Assembly: GCA_033060915.1 (NCBI GenBank)
Contig: CM065393.1
Location: 3,737,501-3,801,500, forward strand
Length of the DNA: 64,000 bases
Direction: 5' to 3'
Source: Euryodendron excelsum
Taxonomy: Eukaryota > Streptophyta > Magnoliopsida > Ericales > Pentaphylacaceae
Position 1 is the first letter of the stretch; each line of letters begins with the position of its first letter. The translations under genes and the position numbers were made by a program. The notes under the pieces are model-generated. The model was not told the DNA's origin, did not search any database, and was given only the letters and a program-made list of their open reading frames with translations. This document shows, in pieces, positions 23,013 to 33,050 of this stretch.

Positions 23013-24100
23013 TACTGACGAAATGCGGGCAGGTGCTACACTTGTTGCATGGAAAAGATGATAATAGCAAGAGAGGGGCAAGAGAGGGGCAAGGGAGTGG
23101 CAGGAGAAGAAGCTGCCGGACATACAGAAGGTAAATCATCATGAAGATGGTCAAAGGAACCATCACGAGATCGAGGTAGTCCCAGATGCCAATGAACCGT
23201 TGGGCAAGAGAGAGAGTACCATTTCTCAAGCATCTCCGACTAATAAGAGCAATGAATCGCCTACGAAGGATAAGGGCTGCCGCGAAGGATTTAGCAATAA
23301 TTTGCAAAATGCTCTTTTAGTGGTGGCGGTTCTGATAGCAACGGTGACTTATCAAGCTGGACTGGCCCCTCCCCCGTCCATTTGGAAAGAAAACATGAGC
23401 CTAGATATTGCATGCGCACGCCTTTCTAAATCATTTTCCAATGATTGTCCAGCTGAGAGATTCTACATTTTCATGAGCAGCAACACGGCTGGGTTTCTCT
23501 CTGCCTTCTTACTTACCCAAGTTGCGCTCTTCTTCAAAAACAGATTTTGTGCTGCATTTCTACTAAACGCTTCTCTCGTCTGTATGCTGCTTGCTTACAT
23601 GACTTTATTATCATCCATAACAGTAAAGTATGTCTCCTCTCTCGATATCTTAGCCATGTCGATTGTTTTAATACTCCTAGTGGGGATCATTTCATTACTT
23701 TGCTGGATTTTAATCGCAACTCTCAAGTAACTTTTCAAGAAACTCCTGAGAGGGTGCTGCAGTACAGCCGACGATACTCCAGTAGAGCCACTTTCAGAAT
23801 ATGTCTCCTCAAAAGATGTTTGATCGGGCCATCTCTACTACACACATAAAGACTAATGATGTATGGATTGTTTTCGATTCAAATATATAATCGGCTGGCC
23901 ATGTGGTGGAGAAAACAAGAGAAGCAAATTAAGGTCGTGCATCTATTGCTCTTGTTTAGTGTTTTAACTTTTGATCAGAATCTCCTCGAGGTGCTAGCAC
24001 TGAAGCACTTGATGTCCTTTTTATTTCTTCTGGAAACATTTTACATGCACTGTATTATTATATGCAATTTGTATTGTCGAGCTTAGAGCCTTTTTCTGGA
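22590..24100 (+). pseudogene. Intron end, exon 2 and 3' end of the decayed ankyrin/PGG gene
   Basis: This is the second half of the broken paralogue. Bases 22590-22670 and 22960-23032 resemble the intact gene's intron ('TGCAAATGAAGGCAT', 'GGTTCACTGCAT'). The acceptor is at 23031-23032 and exon 2 starts 'GTGCTACACTTGTTGCATGG' as in the intact gene. A GGGGCAAGA-type expansion shifts the frame, giving a stop at 23134. The PGG part is still open from about 23185 to 23730 ('LLVVAVLIATVTYQAGLAPP' followed by four hydrophobic segments). The last 50 or so residues of the intact protein are missing. A (CA)n(TA)n tract fills the pyrimidine-tract position. Similarity to the 3' untranslated region runs to about 24100. 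A short membrane protein from this piece is possible but unlikely. Confidence 0.8.
22972..23012. repeat. (CA)n(TA)n microsatellite at pseudo-intron 3' end
   Basis: About 22 bp of AC repeat then about 18 bp of TA repeat, ending 18 bp before the old splice acceptor. Confidence 0.9.
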
Positions 24101-27100
24101 ATTTCTACTTTGTATATAATTTTGTTACTAGGAACTTTCATTGTGTATGAACTTGTCTACATGTGATGTAGAAATCTACCGAGTTTTAAATTTTAGTCTT
24201 TTGGAAAAGCGTTCTATGCGTGGTACAGAAAACTACCCAGGTAAAACTAATGCAGAAAACCCATTTAGAACGATGACTTGGCAGAATTGATAGGTATTGT
24301 GCCTTTACCAACTTAATTTAAAAATGTTTTGTTCTTAAATAATAGGTCCAATTCAACTATTGTCACGTATATGTTAACTCCTGTTTTCTCTGCAAGTTAC
24401 TCAATTTTATTGTGACTAACAAAACTACGTTAATTATTTCCTCTAAATTATTCCCACATCGCTTAGATACAAATGCCAGTATCTCCATATATGTTACTAC
24501 AAGAAAAGAGGGTTTTAGTGACAAATAATATGTCACTAACCTGTAAATTCGTTACTAAATACTTTTTCAGTGACAAATTGAGTTTGTCACAGAGTCGTCG
24601 CTATAGGGCCGTGGGTAAAAGTATTATGTGACAAAAAAGAGTTTCGCCACTGTTTCTCCATTTTTTAGTGACAAATTGTTACATCACTATATATATTTGA
24701 ATCAGTGTCAAGAAATGTTGTCAGCAGAACACAATGAAATTTCGTCACTAAAGGTGGCATGTTGTAATGTTTAGTGACAAATCCTGTAAAAAAAATTTCT
24801 TTTAGTGACAATCTCATCTCATTACAGAAAAAATTCACTGATGGTTGCTACTGTAAGTATAGCTTATAAAACTTGTTTTAAGAAGACTTTCATTGATGAT
24901 CTGATTCCATCAGCAAAATTTACCAATAACGAATATATGTTTCTTCTTTTTTCTTTTTCTTTTTCTTTTTCTTTTTGGGGGAGAAGCTCTGCTAGTTAAA
25001 TCTATTAATGGTTGATACAGTGGACAATTACACTTCAAAGCAAATCAATAAAAACTCATTCAACATGAAAATAAAATTTTCAATTTTATATATTAATATT
25101 TTTTGTACATCATTCCAAATGTAAATATTCGATACGACAAATAAATTGAAATCACATTATTGCAATACATGAATGGGTTAATTATCACCCAAAAATGATG
25201 CTTCATCCACAAACTGATCCTGTCATCAACCCATGCTTCTTTTGATACCCTTTCTTGCTCTTTTCTACTTTGAAAACCTGACAATAAAATGTACAATAAA
25301 GACGAGTGCATGGGGCATCATTATCCATTTTACCTTCCAATTCCATACTTAGTTAAATATTTCATATGTAAAATTTTCACAAAAAATCATGGACAAAAAT
25401 CTCTAAAAAATTGTCCAAATTTGGTCTCCAAATAGTCAAATCAGCAGCTTACAACGATATGAAATCTGCTTGATGCCACAAGCTTGAGTTTGAACACTGC
25501 CAATCAGCGGTACCTTCCAAGTTCTCGATTGGAGAAGTCACCCTTTGTACATTGTTTCAAGGAAGTTATATTTCCTTCAGCTACTAGTTAGGTTGGTTTC
25601 TCCTCTTAGTGTCCCTTACACAAGACCAATCATCCATCTTTAAGACTGGAATACCTTAAAGGAACTGAGAATACCATTCTACAGTATATGGAATCTGCAT
25701 CACGAGATGAATCAATTAACTCCAAATACCAGATTCGTTACAGTCCCTACTGTGATAACCGAACTGGCCCATGAATTTGTTATTTCCCATATCTTGCATT
25801 TTCTTATTTTCTAAAATTATCACTCCATCTGAAATGGGATTGTTCTTCTCATCGGGACAAGGTGCAATTGCAAAACAAATTATGAACTCCAAGTAAGAAA
25901 TCCTTTCTTGTGCAATTTATGTAAGATCTTGTTATGGGTTTAGATCAAAATTTTGGAGTATGAATACAATAATTCAAATTTGAGGCAATCAACAATAAAA
26001 TTATGAATCTAAAATAGAATTTAGATCATCAATACAATTGACATACAAATCAATAGCATACAACATATAAATACACACACATATATATGGAGAGAAAGGG
26101 AAAGAAACCTAGGCGCAATGAACAGTATTCCCAAAATTAAAGACAAATAATTCAGACCATACAAAAACTAAAGTCAGTTTTTTTATATTTGCAGAAGTAA
26201 AAAATATGGTCTGTTTGCACCACCCGCTGTTTTTGGTCCTATATTACTTTTTCACTTTCATTTGTTCTTGTTCCTCCAGCCAATGCTAGAAGGAAGCGAA
26301 ATTACATGACGCACATAACATTTCTTAAAAGCTCTAACAACTTCTCATTATGTACGAGTACTTGTATTACGTTTTTGAACTATTCCACATTCTAAACAAA
26401 ATTTTGTAATTAATCCCTCAGACAAGCTAAAGTCCTGTGCCCAAACAGGGGAAGATACCAATGGAACTTTATGTACCATTTTGAGTGACCTTGCATGCTA
26501 TTGTCTAAACAAAATAATGTGAGAGGAATTCTATGGAATGTTGACCTTTATCAAAGACCAAGCTTGACCATCATCCCTAATAGATGGACTGTTTTTCACA
26601 CTGTGGTTTAGGCTGTCTGTAAGATAAGCAGATAACATAATTTTCATGCTCAAAATAGACAAGTTTAGCTGTTTAGTAAGTTGGTTCCTCTATATTCATT
26701 TCATTCACAACAAAAAAACTTGGATAGTTGACAATCTATACAAGCCAGATACAAATTTCTAGTGAACAAACTGTTACCTTTCCTTCATCAATGAATTCTT
26801 GAAAAGCTTCAGCTGCTCCAAAAAAGACACACTTGGCCTCCAATTTGAAGGATCATATCAATTCACCAAACAATGCCACATGGCGGTCTGTCCTAAAAAT
26901 AGAACACCAACATATCATCTTAGAAAACCAGTTGTTACACATTATCTAATTCACATTGAATTTATAAAAAAAAAACTATATAAAAAACAAAAGAACAACA
27001 GGTTCAGTTTCTCACTAAAATGAATAAACAGACAACTCTACTAGATCCAGAAATTACATAAAATCCACCTCTAACAAATTTTGGTCAAAGAAAAGTCAAT

Positions 27101-27907
27101 TTTATGCACTTGAACTGGCAAAAAAAAAAGGTGTATATAGGTTCTGTTGCAAAACTGCATTCAAAAATGGATTTTAAGGATTTTGTGATACAGACATCAC
27201 ATTGCTGCACCTTGTACTCCTTAAAAGTGGTCACAGACTGTGAATTCTGCAGGGGAACATGCATTAACAGTCGAGATAATAAGAATACATTCAATTCCAT
27301 CAGCGTAAAGTTAACAATTACACATCATAGGAATTTTCTACAAGGGGATGATTTTATTTGCAAGAGTTAGAAGTTGACCAAGAAAGAAAGTTCAATGCTA
27401 TCAGCAGAAATTAGAAACTGAACAAGGAATATAATCACTTAAAAGGAATGAGTCAAGCAGCTAGATCAAACAGATGACATTTCACAAAGGCTCTTAGAGC
27501 TCAATGCAAAACAAATCCAGAATAGGGACTAAAATGAATTTTCTACATAAAGCATCCAACAACACAATGAAACTCTCTGCATACCAAAACAAATATAGCT
27601 TCACAATAATTTCTGCTTCAGTAATGATCTAGCCCCTTCCAATTTTATACATGAACACATGTATATATATGTACATATAGACAAACAGAAAAAAGGAAAT
27701 AGTGTATATAAATATGTATCTATATCTATACATATGTAAATTTGATCGTGAAGTACAGGCAACTCATACTCAACTTAGATTTACCTCAAGCTGACCTCTG
27801 AATCAGAAATAGAGCTTCAGTAAACAGATCTAAATTGAACACCTACATCGATCACCTACTTCAATTAACAAATCTCTGCTCTATAACTCGATCTTGCCTG
27901 ACCTTGA

Positions 27908-28060
27908 TGGGAGATCCAACCACGAAGCTCTTCGTGGACGATGAGAACCCTCCGCTTCCATTTCCCGAAGTTGATGACACTGGTGAAGAACAGAGGCCAG
28001 AGTTTGAACAGTTCAATTTTCAAGAATTAGGGCTTTATTTTTTTTTTACAAAGTGGGCCT
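27908..28060 (+). other. Gene-like fragment inside the CACTA-type element
   Basis: An open stretch starts at an ATG at 27908 and reads 'MGDPTTKLFVDDENPPLPFP' followed by an acidic, Glu/Phe-rich stretch. Codon use and GC are more gene-like than the surroundings. It runs into a T-rich stretch and stops about 50 codons on. I do not recognise the protein. It could be the first exon of a captured host gene fragment or part of the element's own gene. Confidence 0.3.
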
Positions 28061-28193
28061 AAGCCAGAACTGCACCGGTACACCTTGTCCAAGAATTAGG
28101 ACTTTGGATTATAAGGAAGAAGAGTAGAAGACGCTAGCGATGAGAGATTGTCGAGAGCTCTCACTTCTCTAAGACACCATGAAGTACGGACAC

Positions 28194-28195
<2 letters not shown>

Positions 28196-28229
<34 letters not shown>
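28196..28229. repeat. (GA)n microsatellite
   Basis: Seventeen GA units, just inside the right sub-terminal region of the CACTA-type element. Confidence 0.9.
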
Positions 28230-28230
<1 letters not shown>

Positions 28231-28591
28231 AGATCTGAGGCTCTGTGTGCGTCCTTGTTTGTCAACAGAGAAGCCAGTGCAACGAACTGTTATATTTTAA
28301 TTGATAGAGTTGTTTGTGACGACCCTAGTATCACTATTAACTGAAACTTTTTTGTGATGAATAGATTAGTCACTAACATTTAAAGAATAATCTAAAATCC
28401 AGTTTACTTTAATTAGTGATCTAAATTTTGTGACAACTGTATCATCACAAAAACCAGTATTTTGTCATTAATAAACACTCTATAGGTTTTAGTGATGAGC
28501 TATATATTTTATCACTTAATGATAATTTTTAGTGATCACTTGTCACTCATCACTAAAAATGTTGTCACTAAAAAGTAAAATTGTTGTAGAG

Positions 28592-29535
28592 TGTCCTTAG
28601 GCAACCCTTACTTTGTAAGTTGGTTTTCAAGATTGAGTTAGACCTATGGGTTCTCAACACGTCCTATTTTTAATTTAGTTTTATAATGTTCATTGAAATT
28701 GAATATTACTTATCAAGAGATTATTTTTAATTTATTTTTTTATATATTTTTCTTCTTTAAGTTTTAACTAAGTATCTATAAAATTATTCATGTAGGTCTT
28801 CACTAAGTTTTTAAAGGTCTTTACTAAATTTCTTAAAGATTTACTTTTAGTTTTGCGAAAGATTTTTAATAAGATTCTCATAAAGTTTCTAAATCGTTTT
28901 TCGTTTTCTGTTTTTTCTTATATTTTTTAGTTGTGTTTCCTCCCTTTGCTTCCCATTTTGATAACTATGGTTTGCGCATAGACAACCATGCTCACATTGT
29001 GTATTGGTGTAAAATAACCAGAGGGGGAAGAAAGAAAATAGGAGAGGATGACGAAAAAAAATAATAATAAAAAACAAGAATTTGTAAACAAGTGTAAGGG
29101 TATGGAAGTTATTTTAATGCTTTGAAAATGAGTTCAAGGAGTATTTTATTCTTTTTTTCAATTTGGGTCTTACAAAAAAAAAAAAAAGAAAGAAAGAGAA
29201 AGAAATGTAGAAGGAAAATAATTTTTTCATGTACGAAATTCAAAGAAAGAGGAATTAGAAAATAATTATTGAAAAAAATAGAAAATAGGAAAGAAAATGA
29301 AAAGAAAGTGTGATCTTCTGTCTTCTTTTCTATTCCACCATAAATTAGAAATTAAACAAAGAAATAAAAAAAATTTCTTTTTCTTTCATTTATCTTCTTT
29401 TCTTCAATTTCCAAACATGCTATTATAGTTTTATGTTGCCCACAACCACAACGAGGTTTAATGTCATTTATTGAAGTTCAACGATTTATGTTAAGCTCAT
29501 TTCACCACTTCATTGGATTTCAGGATCTTACAGGC
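28592..29535. other. Intergenic DNA, nothing recognised
   Basis: AT-rich with A- and T-runs and GAAAGAAA-type low complexity near 29170-29430. Confidence 0.4.
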
Positions 29536-29700
29536 AGGGCCGGCCCTGAGATGAGCCCAGCAAGCTCCTGGCTTGGGCAACCCCTTGGCCAAAGCAACCC
29601 TTTGGGTTCAAAAAACAAAAAAATCTTTTTTATTCTTGTAAAGAAAAAAAATTATTTGACTCCATTAAAAATTTTTTTATTCTTGTAAAGAAAAAAAAAT
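29536..29700 (+). mobile_element. hAT-type terminal fragment
   Basis: Starts with the palindromic hAT-type end 'CAGGGCCGGCCCTGAGATGA', the same motif as the ends of the element at 60911-61629. It continues with 'CTTGGGCAACCCC'. No matching right end was found nearby, so it is truncated or a decayed copy. Confidence 0.45.
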
Positions 29701-29859
29701 TTTAACTTGTATGCTTTTTTTGTAATGAATAAATAGTAAGAGAGCAACTACATTTAAAGTCGAGCTAGCGCAACTCAAATGTCGAGGTCATCCCTATTAT
29801 AGGGATGGCGGACCACTTGGAGGAAAAGAGTGGTTGATATGGTAGTGTTGATTATTGTA

Positions 29860-30443
29860 ATACAACTAATACATAATTCAATTTGAACATGATATAAATC
29901 TTGGTTTTTACTGGTCCCCATTATGTGATAATACAAATTTTTCTTCCGCTTTTTTTAAATTTTTTGGGCATAGGCTGTACAATTTTTTTAAATTGTTCTC
30001 TCATTTTCTATGTATTTATCGAAATAATGTAGTTGATATGTGCGAACCAAACCACAATAGATATAGATACAGATATAGAATAGATAGATTTTCACATTTT
30101 AGTTCGGTTTATATCAATGCTTTGGACGGTTCAACTGGCACGGGTCAAGATTGGCCTCTAGACTCTAAGGCCATTCTATGAAAAAACCATTAAAACCATT
30201 TGAACCGGAGGGCCAAACGATAATTAGTAGACCGGTTCCGGTTCAAGATAACTGGCCGTTTTATGACAATCTATAAATATGCTGTATAGAAATTCAGATC
30301 AGTCTGCGATCCCCTCCTGCTCTCCAAAGTCCGCTCTCCAAAGTCCACTCTCCGCTCCAGCCCCAGGTTCCCTCTCTCTTTGCCGTCGACCTTACCCTCG
30401 ACTATCCATGAAAATGAAAATGGAAATAACGAAATAATTTGTT

Positions 30444-30504
<61 letters not shown>

Positions 30505-32990
30505 TTCTGCTACCTCTCGACTTGCAGACCAAGGAAAAAGTCTCCCTCATCCTTGTTATTTTACAGGTAATTTCTTCATCTATTCTTCAATTTATTCTAT
30601 AATTATTTGTTAATAATTTTCTACCGCTTTCTACAAAAATAATCCAGTGAAAACCCTTATTTGCTTATTGTTATGTGCTGCTATTATTTTGTTTTTTTTT
30701 TATTCATGTTGTCTTTGGTAGCAATAACGAGACTGATAAAGAGTTAAATCCTAATATTCTCCTTCTCTGATTGCATCATTTCTGAATTGCAGTTGCTGTG
30801 AAATTGCTCTCTTTTGTAAGTTCTGTAATTTTTTATGCAAGTTACTTAATCACTTCAAATTATATAGACAGCAGGGTTACTATTTATACTAAAACTTTAA
30901 TTATGTACCAAAAGGCCGAGTTATATATGAAAGAAAAAATGATGTCGTTTAGCTATTCTTCAAAAAATTTTGAGGTAATTTTACGATCTAATTTTATTTT
31001 TTTTTTATATCATATATATTTTTTATATATTGATGATGTAATGGTCGATTCGGGTTCACCCGTCGGTTGAACCAGTAATCTGTAACCTGTCACTTTTTCA
31101 GTTTGCTTAACAGCCTAGATTTCTAAACATCTGTTTATACATACTATTACCGACATAGTATGACATCTCAATGATACTTTATACTATGCAAGTGTGTCTC
31201 CTTAGCAAACTAAATGCATACCCTAAAAATATAAGTGTATATACTTCTTTAACCATTTCATTTTCAAATAAAATTTCAGGATACGTAGTTGGTATTCTTA
31301 TTATTGACGTGACAATTTAACTTGGCAGCTGAAGTGTTTTGGGTCATTACTCTATTTGTGTTTTGGGTCAATTTTTTATTTCATAATTTAATTTGAAAAA
31401 CTGTTGTTACTTATTTTGTAATATAAGTTATGGTGATTGTGGTAAACCATTGATGGCAATTTTTCTTTTCTATTTTTTCCTACATTGCCCGAAGCATCTA
31501 TTTTTTCCCCTTCTATGTTTCCCTTCTTTTGAATTTTTCTTTTTACAATTTATCTGCTTCAAGATCTTCCTTTTTGTCATTTTGTTGTCGTTTCGCTCTC
31601 ATTTCGCTGACACATAGCTGTTAAAGATGATTATGTTGTACCTAGGGATATGGGAAATGGAGCCAGAAATTTGCTTCAAGGCGAGGAAGCCAATGTCAAA
31701 AGTAATTGTGCCAAACAAGTTTAATAACCTAAAAGGTAAACCACATAAATTTCAATTGAACCATGAGTTTTGTAGTTAGAATGAATTCCTGTTTATATCC
31801 TTCTATCCATGTGGGGATTAAGAAATATGCATATAACCTACAAATTGAAAGCAAAACAATTACTATTATTTATCCTGCATAAAGCTTACTTAATTGGCTG
31901 AAACAAGATTTCATATTTTGAAGCCATGGCATGATTACCTTATTAGTAATAGTCTTGAATACATCTCTCTCAATAGAAATAACCAAGTTTTGTTCAATCA
32001 TTGTTCTCCCATTTTTCAAACTAGTGTTTTTGTTTTTCTCTTGTATTGATTTTGGCACTTTTCAATCCATAATCAAATGCATAAAAGAAAGTAATAGGTT
32101 AATTGTCTAGGGATTTTATTTTAAAATTCTGGTCAATTAGGTTGTTTTGTAAAATGACAAGTCATTATTATTCTAGTATATTAAATACTTTAGGAATCTT
32201 TTAAAAACCAACCGATTGATATTTTTTTTGTGACAGGCAACCAAATAACAATGACACATGAAGAAAACCCACATAACAGTAATACATAAGGATGGCACCA
32301 CATAACAGTATGTATGGTGACCCAGCATGCTGCTTTTTTTTTTCTTCGGTTCTCTTCCTTTCCAGTTGTTAAGTGACCAATGCTGTATTTGGAACCCATA
32401 TTAATAGAAAAGGAAAAGGAAAAGGAAAATGAGAGGGAAAAGAGAAGAAAAGGAGAGATTTCAAATTCTTAGTTATTTTCTTTTTATGTTCTTTTACCCT
32501 CCACTTTCTCTAACAACCAAATATACAATGTAATTTCATATCATTTTCTCTTTCCTTTTCCCTTACCAAATCCTTTACCCAAACAGAGTGTAAAGGTCAA
32601 AAGAAGTTAAATGAGAATTGTATTCACATACATGAAATGTATGTGTATATAACATAGATTCACAGAACCTCACCAGTCTTGGAGCAGGCTCACATAGTGC
32701 TAGGAGAAATCCTACTACGATAAGCTCTCTAAACACCTTCAATTGCTTTGTAATTTTGTGCAGGGTGTTAGTATATGTAAACCCAATTTTAGGTATTTTT
32801 AATATATACTTTACATGGGCTCTTTGTAATGCCTGTGTATTTTTGTACCTAAATGTTATAATTTGCAGTGTCTTTAGGTTTAGTCTTTGGTGTGATATGG
32901 GGCAAAACGAGAGACACAATAGTGGGCAGCAAGATTTTGGGATATTGTTTATGATGAACAGATGACTGCAAGTGCTAGGTGTGAATAGGA
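29860..32990. other. Intergenic DNA with CT microsatellite, no gene seen
   Basis: AT-rich, with a 53-bp CT tract at 30449-30501. Between 30030 and 31080 there are AACCGG / GGTTCAAC-type words that recall hAT interiors, but no transposase motif. No frame is convincing. Confidence 0.4.
30449..30501. repeat. (CT)n microsatellite
   Basis: Uninterrupted CT repeat of about 53 bp, the longest simple repeat in the window. Confidence 0.9.
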
Positions 32991-33050
32991 TTCCCCTGGG
33001 ATAAGATCAACTGATCGAAGCCTTAAGTGGGTTTGTTTGACACTGAATTT

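Larger units (their letters stand above)
24495..28591. mobile_element. Probable CACTA-type element with gene-like interior
   Basis: The left end reads TACTACAAGAAAAG and the right end, reversed, reads CTCTACAACAATTTT, both close to the CACTACAAGAAA ends of plant CACTA elements. Inside both ends, over about 300 bp, TTTTAGTGACAAA-type words repeat in both orientations (24515-24810 and 28310-28580), as expected for sub-terminal repeats that bind the transposase. If the ends are at 24495 and 28591, the flanks share TGT, a 3-bp duplication. No transposase was recognised. The interior (25.1-28.1 kb) is less AT-rich and includes exon-like pieces. The terminal bases are mutated, so the assignment is probable rather than certain. 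Confidence 0.55.

Noticed and set aside
23200..23730. A separate intact short PGG gene
   Set aside because: It has no ATG at the presumed start (TTG), lies downstream of a frameshift in a recognisable exon 2, and lacks the ankyrin half and the tail, so a pseudogene half is the better reading.
33027..33050. Extended start for the ankyrin gene upstream of 33051
   Set aside because: The upstream in-frame extension begins with GTG. The first ATG in frame is at 33051, and its protein start matches the family.
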